DNA from: SZAS-103 sp036496805 | Lineage (GTDB): Bacteria > Pseudomonadota > Gammaproteobacteria > Xanthomonadales > Xanthomonadaceae | Assembly: GCA_036496805.1 (NCBI GenBank) | Contig: DASXKN010000029.1 | Location: forward strand, 310,001 to 374,000 | Reading direction: 5' to 3' | DNA length: 64,000 nt | Shown: piece after piece, positions 54,778 through 63,832 of the stretch | Layout: the number at the start of each line of letters is the position of its first letter | Numbering within the stretch: position 1 is the first letter of the stretch | Notes under the pieces: generated by a model | What the model was told of the DNA's origin: nothing | The model's input: the letters and a program-made list of their open reading frames with translations, nothing else | The model's database searches: none | Made by a program: the position numbers and the translations under genes

Positions 54778-56087
54778 TTCGCTCCGAGATAGTCCAGGCT
54801 CGCCTGCAGCATGCTGCGCATGCCAACCTGAAGCGCGGCTTCATCGAGGAAGAACTTCGGCGAGTGGTTCGAAGGCGCGTGTTCTGCGTCCTGCCCGACG
54901 GGCGTGGATCCGACGAAGAAATACACGCCCGGCACGTCCTTCGAATACCAGGCGAAATCCTCCGAGGCCATCCAGACGTGCGGTTCGATCACGTGCCCGG
55001 CGCCGATCGCGCGCGCGATGCTCGCCTTCACCCGCGCTGCCAGCGCGGGGTCGTTGACCAGCACCGGATTGCTCGCGCCGACCGGCATCTTCAATTCGGC
55101 GGTGGCGCCGTTCGCGCGTGCCACGTTCTCGGCGATCGCACGCAGGTCGTCGATCGCCTGCTGGCGCATGCCCGCGTCGAAAGTGCGCAGCGTGCCCTGC
55201 ATCTCCACGCTCTCGGGCACGATGTTGAAGCGCGTGCCGCCGTGGATCGTGCCGAAGGTCAGCACCACCGGCAGCAGGCCGATGTTGAGCTTGCGGCTGA
55301 CGATGGTCTGCGCGTCCTCGATGATCTGCGCCGAGGTCACCACCGGATCGACGCCGTTCCACGGCATCGCGCCATGGGTCTGGCGGCCGTGCACGACCAG
55401 GTCGAAGGTGTCGGAACTGGCCATCGCCGGGCCGGTGCGCACGCCGACGGTGCCGGTGTTGAGCCAGCTCACCACGTGCATGCCGAACACCGCGTCGGGC
55501 TTGAAGTCGCGGAAAAGTCCCTCCTTGAGCATCAGGGTTGCGCCGCCTTCCTCGCCCGGAGGCGCGCCTTCCTCGGAGGGCTGGAAGACGAACAGCACCT
55601 CGCCTGGCAGGTCCTTGCGCATCGCCGCCATCGCGGTGGCGATGCCGAGCAGGATCGCGGTGTGGCCGTCGTGGCCGCAGGCGTGCATCACGCCGACTTG
55701 CTGGCCGTTGAACTGCGAACGCACGGTGGACTTGAAGGGCAGGTCGACTTCCTCGGTGACCGGCAACGCGTCCATGTCGGCGCGGATCGCCAGCTTCGGC
55801 CCGGGCTTGCCGCCTTTCAGCAACGCGACCACGCCGGTATGGGCGATGTCGGTGCGCACCTCGAGTCCGAGCGCTTTCAACTGCCTGGCTACGATGGCCG
55901 AGGTGCGGAACTCGCGGTTGCTCAGCTCCGGATGCTGGTGCAGGTCGCGACGCCAGGCGATCACCTGCGGCGCGAGCTTGTCGGTCCACTGCGCAGCCGT
56001 ATCGCCATCCGCAGCGCGGACGCAAGGAGCCAACCCCGCGCAAACGAGAAATCCCGCGAGCGAGGTTGCCCGGATCGATGTCTTCAT
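54774..56087 (-). CDS. Secreted M20D-family amidohydrolase/peptidase
   Basis: A 437-residue metallohydrolase of the hippurate hydrolase/IAA-amino acid hydrolase group. It has a signal peptide (1-25, ending RAA). The dimetal site uses HACGHDGHTA, the Glu pair PSEEG and DMDALPV. The dimerisation domain is in the middle (about 200-320), and ASEDFAWYSKDVPGVYFFVG is the conserved C-terminal segment. It would cleave N-acyl amino acids or dipeptides in the periplasm. Confidence 0.92.
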   Translation of the reverse strand: MKTSIRATSLAGFLVCAGLAPCVRAADGDTAAQWTDKLAPQVIAWRRDLHQHPELSNREFRTSAIVARQLKALGLEVRTDIAHTGVVALLKGGKPGPKLAIRADMDALPVTEEVDLPFKSTVRSQFNGQQVGVMHACGHDGHTAILLGIATAMAAMRKDLPGEVLFVFQPSEEGAPPGEEGGATLMLKEGLFRDFKPDAVFGMHVVSWLNTGTVGVRTGPAMASSDTFDLVVHGRQTHGAMPWNGVDPVVTSAQIIEDAQTIVSRKLNIGLLPVVLTFGTIHGGTRFNIVPESVEMQGTLRTFDAGMRQQAIDDLRAIAENVARANGATAELKMPVGASNPVLVNDPALAARVKASIARAIGAGHVIEPHVWMASEDFAWYSKDVPGVYFFVGSTPVGQDAEHAPSNHSPKFFLDEAALQVGMRSMLQASLDYLGAK

Positions 56088-56147
56088 GTCGCGCTGTCCC
56101 GAATCGGTGAAGCGCTGAGTCTATCGCGATGCAGCGCAGCTAGCCGA

Positions 56148-57863
56148 TCAGGTCTTCGGTTTCGCGATCCCGCTGGAGATGATGAAGATGCGTCCCGACT
56201 GGAAGCCGCGGATGCTGCTCCAGCCCGAGGTGATCAGCAGGTCGTCGCTGCCGTCGCCATCGACGTCGCCGATGCCGACCGCGTCGAAACCGAAGGTGTC
56301 GCCGGGCGTCTTGCAGGTGTAGGTCCTGAGCAGGCGGCCATCCATGCCCGAATACAGGTAGGCGCGACCGCCCGAGACCGCCGCGCCGCCGTATTGCCAC
56401 GAACCGACGATCAGGTCCGCGTGGCCATCGTGGTCCACGTCGCCGGCGACCGCGAGCGTGGTGCCGAAGCCTTCGCCTGCGGTCTCGCCGGTGAGCGTCA
56501 GCAGGCGATGGCCGTCGGCGCCGGAGTGCACGTAGACGCGACCGGTGCCGCGACCTTTCGCGGTGTTCGACCAGTCGGAGGCGTAGATGTCCGGCACGCC
56601 GTCGCCGTCGATGTCGCCGAGCACCGCGGTGAACATCAGGCCGAGCGCGTTGCCGGTCTCGTCCGATTCGATGACGAACTTCGGCTTCGCGTCGAGTTGG
56701 TCGTATACGTACACGCGCCCGGTCTTGCGCGGTCCCGCGCCGGGCGCGCCGACCAGCAGGAAGCGGTGCTTGCCGTCGCTGTAGCCGCCGACCGTGCTGC
56801 CGAAGGCGTCGCCTTCGCGCTCGCCGGTCAACGTGAGCAACAGGCGGCCGTCCTTGCCCGAATACACGTAGGCGCGACCGGCGCCCTTGCCGCCGGCATT
56901 GTTGTTCGGCGCGCCGACGATGACATCGGCATGGCCGTCGTGGTCGAAGTCGCCGGCGCTGGAGATGTGCTGGCCGAACATGTCGCCCTTGGCCTCGGCG
57001 TTCAACGTCAGCAGGACGTGACCGTCCTTGCCCGAATACACGTAGGCCTTGTCGCCATTCGGCGCACCCGCGGCGACATCCGCGATGCCGTCGCCATCGA
57101 CATCGCCCGCCGATTCCACGCCGGTGCCGAGCTGGTCGCCGGGCTTGCCGTCGACCGACCAGACCAGCTTGCCGGTCTTCGTCGAATACACGTACACGCG
57201 TCCGGCGTTCTCGCCGCCGATGTTCTTGGTCGGCGCCGAGGTCACGAAGTCCGGCACGCCGTCGCCATCGACGTCGCCGAGCACGCGCGCGATCCAGCCG
57301 AACTGGTCGTCCGCCGCCTCGCCATCCCATTCGCGCACGATCTTCACCGGCTCGACGAAGGGTTCGGCGAAATCCGCGGGCGTCGGCAGCAAGGCCTTGA
57401 AGCGCGGATCGTCCTTCAGGACGGCAAGGTCCTTGTCGTTGAGGATCGGCGTCATGTCGAGGCGATGCGTCGCCTTTGCCTTGCCCAGCCACGCGAAAGC
57501 CTGCTCCTTGTCGCCGCGTTGCGCGCCCACGACACCGAGGTTGTACATCACCTGCGGCGAGTCGGGCATCAGCTCCAGCGCCTTGTGCAAAGCGGCTTCC
57601 GCGCAGTCGCCGTGCTTGTCCTGGATGCAGGCGGCGCCGAGTGCGCGCCATGCCATGCCGTTCCCAGGCTCGCGCTTCACCACGCTTTCGAGGATCGCCT
57701 GCGCACCAGCGGCATCGCCGGCTTGCAGCTTCGCCTGCGCTTCGGGCATGCCGGGCTCGGGCGTCGCCGCGTGCAGCGGCAGCATCGCGAGCAGGGCTGC
57801 GCAGAGCGCGAAGGCGAGCGGGGAACGCATGACGAACGAACGGCGGTGCGTGCGCAGGGACAT
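56148..57863 (-). CDS. Secreted TPR plus FG-GAP/VCBS repeat protein
   Basis: A 571-residue exported protein. A signal peptide is followed by a short TPR region (about 45-130, MPEAQAKLQAGDAAGAQAIL, AALHKALELMPDSPQVMYNLG). About seven FG-GAP repeats then form an integrin-alpha-like propeller. Repeats include GDVDGDGVPDFVTSAP, GDVDGDGIADVAAGAP, GDFDHDGHADVIVGAP, GDIDGDGVPDIYASD and GDVDGDGSDDLLIT, each with a DxDxDG calcium loop. I chose the ATG at 57863; 57830 (MRSPLAFALC) is an equally good signal-peptide start. Binding partner unknown. Confidence 0.85.
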   Translation of the reverse strand: MSLRTHRRSFVMRSPLAFALCAALLAMLPLHAATPEPGMPEAQAKLQAGDAAGAQAILESVVKREPGNGMAWRALGAACIQDKHGDCAEAALHKALELMPDSPQVMYNLGVVGAQRGDKEQAFAWLGKAKATHRLDMTPILNDKDLAVLKDDPRFKALLPTPADFAEPFVEPVKIVREWDGEAADDQFGWIARVLGDVDGDGVPDFVTSAPTKNIGGENAGRVYVYSTKTGKLVWSVDGKPGDQLGTGVESAGDVDGDGIADVAAGAPNGDKAYVYSGKDGHVLLTLNAEAKGDMFGQHISSAGDFDHDGHADVIVGAPNNNAGGKGAGRAYVYSGKDGRLLLTLTGEREGDAFGSTVGGYSDGKHRFLLVGAPGAGPRKTGRVYVYDQLDAKPKFVIESDETGNALGLMFTAVLGDIDGDGVPDIYASDWSNTAKGRGTGRVYVHSGADGHRLLTLTGETAGEGFGTTLAVAGDVDHDGHADLIVGSWQYGGAAVSGGRAYLYSGMDGRLLRTYTCKTPGDTFGFDAVGIGDVDGDGSDDLLITSGWSSIRGFQSGRIFIISSGIAKPKT

Positions 57864-57972
57864 CGTTGCCTCGCGATCGGGGAGATCTCCGGAATTGCCG
57901 CGTGCTGCATCGAGCGAAGCCACGCTAGCACCGGGCGGCGAGCGCCAGCCCGTGCCGCAGGTCATGGCGTGC

Positions 57973-58530
57973 TCACCTGGCAGGATGCGTGGCGAGAAAG
58001 TCCGATCGCGTGAGCAGGTAGGACGGATGCATGCGCCCGGTCGGCTCGTAGAACTCGTCGCGGTCGTAGCGAAAGCCGAGTTTCGCCAGCGCCTTCGCCG
58101 AGCCCGTGTTGTCGGGATGGTGGCCGGCGAACAGCGCGTGCGCGTCGAGCGCGTCGAATGCGTAGGCGATCACCGCGCGTGCGGCCTCGTTTGCGAGCCC
58201 GCGCCCCTGGAAGGCCGGGCGCAGGTGGAAGCCGATTTCGTACACGTCCTCCTCGCGCGGATAAGGGCGCAGCCCGCAGCATCCGGCAAAGGCATCGTCC
58301 TCCATCTGGAACATCGGCCAGTACTGCACGCCGTGACTTTGCTGCTGTGCGATCTCGCGTGCGAGCCGCAAATGGATGGCGTCCGCGTTGAACGGACCGC
58401 CGATCAGGCGCGTGACTTCGGGGTCGCTCCACAACATCGTCGCCAGCGGCAGGTCGTCCTCACGCCAATGGCGAAAACCGACGCGATCCGTGCGCAGGAA
58501 AAAGGCCGGTGGCGGTTTGGCGTGCGACAT
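57973..58530 (-). CDS. GNAT acetyltransferase, RimJ/RimL type
   Basis: A 185-residue acetyltransferase. FFLRTDRVGFRHWREDDLPLA is the typical RimJ/RimL-like start. YEIGFHLRPAFQGRGLANEAARAVIAYAF contains the acetyl-CoA loop, and HPDNTGSAKALAKLGFRY is the end of the fold. Substrate unknown. The ATG at 58530 is chosen over a TTG six bases upstream. Confidence 0.88.
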   Translation of the reverse strand: MSHAKPPPAFFLRTDRVGFRHWREDDLPLATMLWSDPEVTRLIGGPFNADAIHLRLAREIAQQQSHGVQYWPMFQMEDDAFAGCCGLRPYPREEDVYEIGFHLRPAFQGRGLANEAARAVIAYAFDALDAHALFAGHHPDNTGSAKALAKLGFRYDRDEFYEPTGRMHPSYLLTRSDFLATHPAR

Positions 58531-58584
58531 GCTCAATTCATTTCCGTCGGGGCGAATGCAATGGATACGCCACGTCGCACATGC

Positions 58585-59067
58585 CTATCGCAGCTCCACC
58601 TCGCCCTCGATCTCCACCGGGATGTTGAACGGCAGCTCGGCCATGCCGACCGCGCTGCGGCTGTGCGCGCCGATCCCGGGGCCGAACACCTGCAGGATGA
58701 GATCCGAAAAACCATTGATGACGCCCGGCTGGCGGTTGAAGCCGGGCGCGGAATTGACCATGCCGAACACGCGTGTCCACGCTGCGATGCGATCGAGGTC
58801 GCCGAGCGCGCGCTGCAGGCTGCCGAGCATCGACAGCGCGGTCAGCCGCGCGGCCTCGTAGCCCTGTTCGAGCGTGACCTCGCGGCCGAGCTTGCCCAGC
58901 GGTTCGGTGAACCAGCCGTTCGGGCTCTGCGGTCCGTGCCCGGAAATCCATGCGCGTCGGCCGACGACGCGCACGAACTGGAACGGCAGCACGATGCCGG
59001 GTGGCGGCGACGCCGGTGGCGGCAGCGTCAGGCCGAGCGAGCGCAGGCGTTCTTCGATCTGGGACAT
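58585..59067 (-). CDS. RidA/YjgF-family protein (YjgH-like, about 160 residues)
   Basis: A member of the YjgF/RidA superfamily, in the longer subgroup with an N-terminal helix (MSQIEERLRSLGLTLPPP). Landmarks are AWISGHGPQSPNGW, then LTALSMLGSLQRALGDLDRI, and AVGMAELPFNIPVEIEGEVEL at the end. The canonical deaminase Arg before the terminal E(G)EVE is not seen: the site reads GMAELPFNIPVEIEGE. Imine-deaminase activity is therefore doubtful. Confidence 0.85.
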   Translation of the reverse strand: MSQIEERLRSLGLTLPPPASPPPGIVLPFQFVRVVGRRAWISGHGPQSPNGWFTEPLGKLGREVTLEQGYEAARLTALSMLGSLQRALGDLDRIAAWTRVFGMVNSAPGFNRQPGVINGFSDLILQVFGPGIGAHSRSAVGMAELPFNIPVEIEGEVELR

Positions 59068-59131
59068 GCAGGTTCCGGGTCGTGACGTGTAGGCCCTTCG
59101 CCCGCGCGCGTGCGGCGCTGGAGGTTCAGGG

Positions 59132-60511
59132 CTACCACCGCTGGATGATCCCACGCTTCACCACGAAGTCGATCTTCGTGGTGTTGTGGATGTCGATGCT
59201 CGGATCGGCACTGAGCACGACGAGATCGGCGCGCTTGCCAGGCGCGATCGTGCCGCGGGTGTCGCCTTCGCCCATCGCGACGGCGCCGACCTGGGTCGCG
59301 GCGCGGATCGCCTCGAGCGGGGTGAAGCCACAATGTTCGACGAGCAATGCCATCTCGGCGTGCACGAGCGGCATCACATGGATGTCGGGCTGGCCGTCGT
59401 CGCCGTCGGGAAACGCTTCGCTGTCGGTGCCGACGTCGATCGCCACGCCGTGCTCGTGGGCGAGCCTGGTGGCCGCGTAGCTCCATGGCAGGATGCCGGC
59501 GCCCAGTTCCTGCGGACGCACGCCCGCGACGTAGACGAAGACGTGCAGGGTGGCGTCGAGGATCGTGCCGTGCTGCTTCATCGCGTCGAACAGGGCGAGC
59601 AGCGCCGGCGAATCCGGAGCGATGTGCGCGAAGTCGCCGCGCGCGCGCACGCCGTAGTCGTCCGGCACGGTGGGCGCCGCTTCCCAGACCAGATAGGGCG
59701 TGTGCGAGATCGTGTCGGCGCCGGCGTTCACCGCGTCGCCCGGTTTCGCGGGAAAGATCGTGGCGTGCGTCCACACCCGCAAGCCCTGGCGATGTGCTTC
59801 GGCGGCGATCTTCGCCACCAGGTCGGCGGGCAGGTTCGCGTAGATCTTGATGCCGCTGGCGCCGGTGCCCCTGGCCTCGGCGATCGCCTGGCGGAGATCG
59901 GTGTTCGCATCGATCGCGCGCATCCACGGTGCCGTTCCGCGCGCCACGCCGGGCGCGGCGTCGCCCACGCGCGCATCCTTGGCGAAGAACGACGGGCCGC
60001 CGACGAGCGCGGAGTAGGCGATGTCGGGCCCGGGCATCGTGCCGGTCGCGGTCTGTTGCGCGAGGAAACCGAGCTGGCGCGCATTGCCGCCCATGTCGCG
60101 GATGCCGGTGACGCCGCCGAGCAGGAGCGCGCGCATGAAATCACGGTAGTGCGCCATGTCCGGCTCGACGTCGCTGATGTGCACATGCGCGTCGATCAAG
60201 CCCGGGATGACATAGCGGCCATGCAGGTCCTCGACCTTCGCGTCCTTCGGCGGAGGCTGGTTGTCGTGCTGGCGGATCGCGAGGATCCTGCCGTCCGCGA
60301 TCACGAGGGTGGTGTCGGCCACCGGCGCTGCGCCGGTTCCGTCGATCACCGTGGCGTGCGTGAGCAGGGTCGTTGCTGTCGAGGATGGTGCAGCCGAAGC
60401 GGGTGCGGTCGATGATGGCGCCGTCGAGGACGGAGCCGTCGCTGCCGACGCCGCGGATGCGGGCGCCGACAGCACGAACAGGATGGACAGCAGCAGCGGG
60501 CTCGCCTTCAT
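59132..60511 (-). CDS. Secreted metal-dependent amidohydrolase (imidazolonepropionase-like)
   Basis: A 459-residue TIM-barrel hydrolase with a signal peptide (1-20) and a Thr/Ala/Ser/Pro repeat linker (TAPSSTAPSSTAPASAAPSS). The metal site includes DAHVHI, the Lys in GIKIYANLP, HATIFPAKPGD, ISHTPYLVW and the Asp in VGTDSEAFPDG. It ends GTIAPGKRADLVVLSADPSIDI, typical of the family. The substrate is probably a cyclic amide or dipeptide. It stands alone after the RidA-like gene. Confidence 0.9.
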   Translation of the reverse strand: MKASPLLLSILFVLSAPASAASAATAPSSTAPSSTAPASAAPSSTATTLLTHATVIDGTGAAPVADTTLVIADGRILAIRQHDNQPPPKDAKVEDLHGRYVIPGLIDAHVHISDVEPDMAHYRDFMRALLLGGVTGIRDMGGNARQLGFLAQQTATGTMPGPDIAYSALVGGPSFFAKDARVGDAAPGVARGTAPWMRAIDANTDLRQAIAEARGTGASGIKIYANLPADLVAKIAAEAHRQGLRVWTHATIFPAKPGDAVNAGADTISHTPYLVWEAAPTVPDDYGVRARGDFAHIAPDSPALLALFDAMKQHGTILDATLHVFVYVAGVRPQELGAGILPWSYAATRLAHEHGVAIDVGTDSEAFPDGDDGQPDIHVMPLVHAEMALLVEHCGFTPLEAIRAATQVGAVAMGEGDTRGTIAPGKRADLVVLSADPSIDIHNTTKIDFVVKRGIIQRW

Positions 60512-60569
60512 GCACCGTCCCCGGCGGTCAGCGGATGCGCCATGTTCGCATCCGCGCCGGGTCGATGCA

Positions 60570-61430
60570 TCACTTCTGCAGGTTGAACGATGCCTGCGCC
60601 GGCACGCTGTCGTGGCGGTTGTTGTCCTTGAGCGTGACCTTGACCCGCCATGTTCCTGCCGGATCGCCCGGGTTGCCGACGAAGCCGATCACCTGGGTCG
60701 AGAGGTAGGTTGCGTGCGCATCGCTGCCGAGCTGGCCGGAGAAACACACCGCGTCCGACTGCTTCATCGATGCCGAACCATCGGGGCGCGTCAGCTCGAT
60801 GTCGCAGGTGACGTTGGCCTGTCCGGCGCGATCGAGCTGGGGGTTGGCGAAGAAGATGAGCACGAACGCCTTCTTGCCGCGCGCCAGGTCGCGCGCGACG
60901 GTGAAGCTCGGCATCGTGGTGGACGGCGTCTCCCACTTCGCCTGCCAGTTGGCGTCCGAGGTGACCACCACCCAGCCGCCGAATCCTTCGTTGCCATTGC
61001 CATCGGCCGCGCCCTGCGGGTTGGCACCCGGGGCGCCGCGATCGCCGGGCCGGGCCTGCGGGCCGTTCGCGCCCGACGGTCCATTGCCCTGCTGATCCTG
61101 GTATCCCGGAGGCGGCTGGTTGTCCTGATATCCGGGTGGTGGTGCGCCATCGTCCTGGTAGCCGGGCGGAGGCCCTTCGCCTTGCTGGTCTTCGTAGCCG
61201 GGTGGCGGTCCTTCGTACTGCGAATCGTCGTAACCGGGCGGAGGCCCGTTGTCCTGGTATGCGGGTGGTGGTCCGTTGCCCTGTTGATCCTGATAGCCGG
61301 GAGGAGGACCGGCATCGCGCGGATATGGTTCGGCAGGCGCGGGATTGGCGGGCGGCGGATTGCCCTGCGACTGGGCAACAGCATTTGCGGAAAGCAGCAG
61401 CATTGCGGTGCAAACGAACCACGCCTTCAT
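60570..61430 (-). CDS. Secreted protein with PPPGY repeats
   Basis: A 286-residue exported protein with a signal peptide (1-19, ending AVAQ). Residues about 41-117 hold seven GPPPGYxDQQG-type units (GPPPGYQDQQGN, GPPPAYQDN, GPPPGYDDSQYE, GPPPGYEDQQGE and so on). The C-terminal 150 residues form a probable beta domain (GGWVVVTSDANWQAKWETP, KKAFVLIFFANPQLDRAGQANVTCDIEL, WRVKVTLKDNN) that I do not recognise. The two halves are joined by a Gly/Pro/Asn linker. Confidence 0.75.
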   Translation of the reverse strand: MKAWFVCTAMLLLSANAVAQSQGNPPPANPAPAEPYPRDAGPPPGYQDQQGNGPPPAYQDNGPPPGYDDSQYEGPPPGYEDQQGEGPPPGYQDDGAPPPGYQDNQPPPGYQDQQGNGPSGANGPQARPGDRGAPGANPQGAADGNGNEGFGGWVVVTSDANWQAKWETPSTTMPSFTVARDLARGKKAFVLIFFANPQLDRAGQANVTCDIELTRPDGSASMKQSDAVCFSGQLGSDAHATYLSTQVIGFVGNPGDPAGTWRVKVTLKDNNRHDSVPAQASFNLQK

Positions 61431-61619
61431 GACGACGACTCCGATGAGCCCCGCGCGCGGGGCGACGATTCCATGCTGCGTGGCGGTCCGGAGAGGGTCA
61501 AGACGAACGCGGCTTGTGGAGCGGCTGCCGTTCAGGCGTTTCGTTCAGACATCGCTCGAGCACTGCGAAAGACCCGCGATGATTCAGCTTCGCGACGCTC
61601 CGGAAGCGGCGCGACGCGT

Positions 61620-61985
61620 TCAGTCCTTCGGCGAGCGATGCTTCACGGGCGCTTTCTTCGTCGCCGCGGATCCGGCCGATCCGGATTCCGTCGTGCCGCG
61701 CTTGCGCTCGGTGCGCCCTACGCGGCCCACGCTCGTCTTTTTCGCGCGCACCTTGCGCAGCATGTCGTCGGCGAGCAGCACGTCCTCCGAGATCAGGCCA
61801 GCGGCCTTGGCGATCGCGATCTTCGCCTCGATCCCGCTCTCGTCGGGATCGACCTGCAGCAATTCGCGGATGGCCTCGCGCACCGCGTTGGCCGCGTCGC
61901 GCTTCAGGCGCGCCTTGTTGCCGGCGCGCGCCAGTCCGAGGATGGCATCGACGATCGGCTTGAGCAGGGAGGCTTCGACGGGCAT
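61620..61985 (-). CDS. Small hypothetical protein with Lys-rich tail
   Basis: A 121-residue protein. Residues 1-80 are helical (LLKPIVDAILGLARAGNKARLKRDAANAVREAIREL). The end is Lys/Arg/Ser-rich and probably disordered (RAKKTSVGRVGRTERKRG...KKAPVKHRSPKD). I do not recognise the family. The ATG at 61985 has AGGACACCTCC upstream. Confidence 0.55.
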   Translation of the reverse strand: MPVEASLLKPIVDAILGLARAGNKARLKRDAANAVREAIRELLQVDPDESGIEAKIAIAKAAGLISEDVLLADDMLRKVRAKKTSVGRVGRTERKRGTTESGSAGSAATKKAPVKHRSPKD

Positions 61986-62134
61986 GGAGGTGTCCTGGAT
62001 TTCCGGCAGTGCTGCATCATCGCAGGGCGTCGTCCCACGACGCGAGACCGTTGGCATGCGTGCCCCATCGCTGTGCGGGCGGTGGACGCCCGCGTGCCGG
62101 AAAGCTTGCAGGGCAAGCGCGCTCCGACAGGCAA

Positions 62135-62551
62135 TCAGCCCTTCGGCTTGCGGTTCTCGCGACGCACGACCAGCTTCAGTCCCGACCAGGTCGCGTCCAC
62201 GGCGCACACCTTGACGTCCACCAGGCCCATCGGCAGGGCGACGGCGCGGATCGTGTCCTCGGTGACGTCGCTGGGAACCTTCGCGGATTTCTTCGGCCAC
62301 GACACCCAGATCGTCGCGTCGTCGCGCATCGCCGCGAGGCATTGCTGCAATCGCGATGCCAGCGTCGCGCGCGAGGTGACGAACAGGTGTGCGATGTCCG
62401 TCGTCGAGGACGGCCGCGCGACCATGGCGAGGCCGTCCGGCAACGGTTCGAGCAGGGCGAGGTAGTCGTCCGGCGCGTCGGCAAGGTACAGCCTGCAGCC
62501 GGTCTTGATGCCGAGCTTCTTCGCCAGCGGCGTTCCCGAATAGCCGGCCAT
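62135..62551 (-). CDS. DUF3052 family protein
   Basis: A 138-residue protein. MAGYSGTPLAKKLGIKTGCRLYL and ATIWVSWPKKSAKVPSDVTED with IRAVALPMGLVDVKVCAVD are the recognisable DUF3052 pattern. Its function is unknown; no enzyme motif is visible. It stands alone on the minus strand. Confidence 0.82.
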   Translation of the reverse strand: MAGYSGTPLAKKLGIKTGCRLYLADAPDDYLALLEPLPDGLAMVARPSSTTDIAHLFVTSRATLASRLQQCLAAMRDDATIWVSWPKKSAKVPSDVTEDTIRAVALPMGLVDVKVCAVDATWSGLKLVVRRENRKPKG

Positions 62552-62602
62552 GCGCTCTCCGATGACGTGCTCGACGCAGTCGCTGGACCACTGGCGCTGT
62601 CG

Positions 62603-62998
62603 TCAGGCGTCCTGGACGATCGTTCCCTGATGGTAGGCGATCTTCCACCCGTCCCTGGTGCGGCGCCAGATCGTCGCGCGCCGGGTCAGGCGCAGGCCGT
62701 CCTGCAGCAGGGTGTAGGTCAGCAGGAAGACATCGGGCGCGAGCTGCATGCAATGGAAGTCGCGCGTTTCCCAGACGTCGTCGTGCGGCTGTGCGTGGCG
62801 TCGCTCGAGCACGTCGAGCACGTGCTCGCGGTTGTAGCGCTGGCCGGAAGCGCCGGTCTCGCGGAAGTCGTTGGTCATCATCGCGTCGAATTCCGCGCGC
62901 GTGGCGCCGAACTCCGGGCGATGGAAGATCGGTTCGCGTGCCGCGAGTTCCTCCAGCACGTCGAGCAAGGCTGGATCGGTTTCGCGTCCGGGTTCCAT
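62603..62998 (-). CDS. DUF4440/NTF2-like protein
   Basis: A 131-residue small alpha-plus-beta protein. LDVLEELAAREPIFHRPEFGATRAEFDAMMTNDFRETG is the start of the NTF2-like fold, and RRATIWRRTRDGWKIAYHQGT its usual end. There is no signal peptide. It follows the GNAT and YjbR genes on the same strand by ten bases and is probably in one operon with them. Confidence 0.78.
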   Translation of the reverse strand: MEPGRETDPALLDVLEELAAREPIFHRPEFGATRAEFDAMMTNDFRETGASGQRYNREHVLDVLERRHAQPHDDVWETRDFHCMQLAPDVFLLTYTLLQDGLRLTRRATIWRRTRDGWKIAYHQGTIVQDA

Positions 62999-63008
62999 CG
63001 GAGGCGGC

Positions 63009-63446
63009 TCAGGCCAGCGGATATTCGTAACGCACGAAGCCGCGGTTCGTCGCGACCTTGTCGTACAGCGCACGCGCGGTCGCGTTGTCGTGGCGGGTCA
63101 TCCAGTACAGGCGGACGGCGCCGCGTTCGCGCGATGCTTCGGCCACCGCCTCGATCAGCGTGCGGGCAACGCCCTTGCCGCGCACGGTTTCGTCGACAAA
63201 CAGGTCCTGCAGGTAGCAGACGTCGTGAGTCCAGATGTTGGCGTGGAAGAGATAATGGACGATGCCGACGAGGCGACCGTCCAGATGCGCGCCCAGGCCG
63301 TGGATTTCCGTTGCCGCGAGCAGGCGTTCCCAGACGAGACCGTATTCGGCGTCGGATACCTCGGTTTCGTAGAAGGCCTTGTAGCCGCGGGCGAGGACTT
63401 CCCAGGGTTCGCGATCCTGTGGTCGCAGCGGCGCGACCTCGATCAT
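63009..63446 (-). CDS. GNAT-family N-acetyltransferase
   Basis: A 145-residue acetyltransferase. CYLQDLFVDETVRGKGVARTLIEAV contains the acetyl-CoA binding loop (R-G-K-G-V-A), and RLYWMTRHDNATARALYDKVATNRGFVRYEYPL is typical of the SAT/aminoglycoside-like group. It overlaps the YjbR gene by ATGA and lies just before the NTF2-like gene. Confidence 0.9.
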   Translation of the reverse strand: MIEVAPLRPQDREPWEVLARGYKAFYETEVSDAEYGLVWERLLAATEIHGLGAHLDGRLVGIVHYLFHANIWTHDVCYLQDLFVDETVRGKGVARTLIEAVAEASRERGAVRLYWMTRHDNATARALYDKVATNRGFVRYEYPLA

Positions 63447-63832
63447 GCGGCGGCCGTCTTGTCATGCGCCTTGCGCGCGTTCGCCGTGGTGCCGACGGCG
63501 GAGGCGTCGCAGGCGGCGACCAGCTTCTTCGGCGCCTTGTAGCGCCAGGCCTGCGTGAGCAGGCCTTCAACGACTCGCGGCTTTGCGCTGTCGAGGGCGA
63601 CGCGCAATCCCCGCACGCTTCCGCCCCAGAACAGCTTGTCGAGGCAGTCCGGCTCCAGCGCCAGCGCGGTCTCGCGCGTTTCCTCGTCGACGAAGACGTG
63701 CAGCAGCGCTTCGCCCGGCGGCACCGTGGCAAAGATCTTGCCGTGCACGCGGAACGAGGCGTATTCGAAATGCGGCGCCTCGGCTGCCTCGGGCAGCGAC
63801 AGCGCGAAACGGCGGACCTGGGCGATCTTCAT
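63443..63832 (-). CDS. MmcQ/YjbR family DNA-binding-like protein
   Basis: A 129-residue protein of the MmcQ/YjbR fold. MKIAQVRRFALSLPEAAEAPHFEYASFRV is the family start (LPxxxE...H.) and KPRVVEGLLTQAWRYKAPKKLV its C-terminal helix. Its role is unknown. It is first of a three-gene minus-strand set. The 168 bases after it (63833-64000) contain no gene that I can see. Confidence 0.85.
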   Translation of the reverse strand: MKIAQVRRFALSLPEAAEAPHFEYASFRVHGKIFATVPPGEALLHVFVDEETRETALALEPDCLDKLFWGGSVRGLRVALDSAKPRVVEGLLTQAWRYKAPKKLVAACDASAVGTTANARKAHDKTAAA

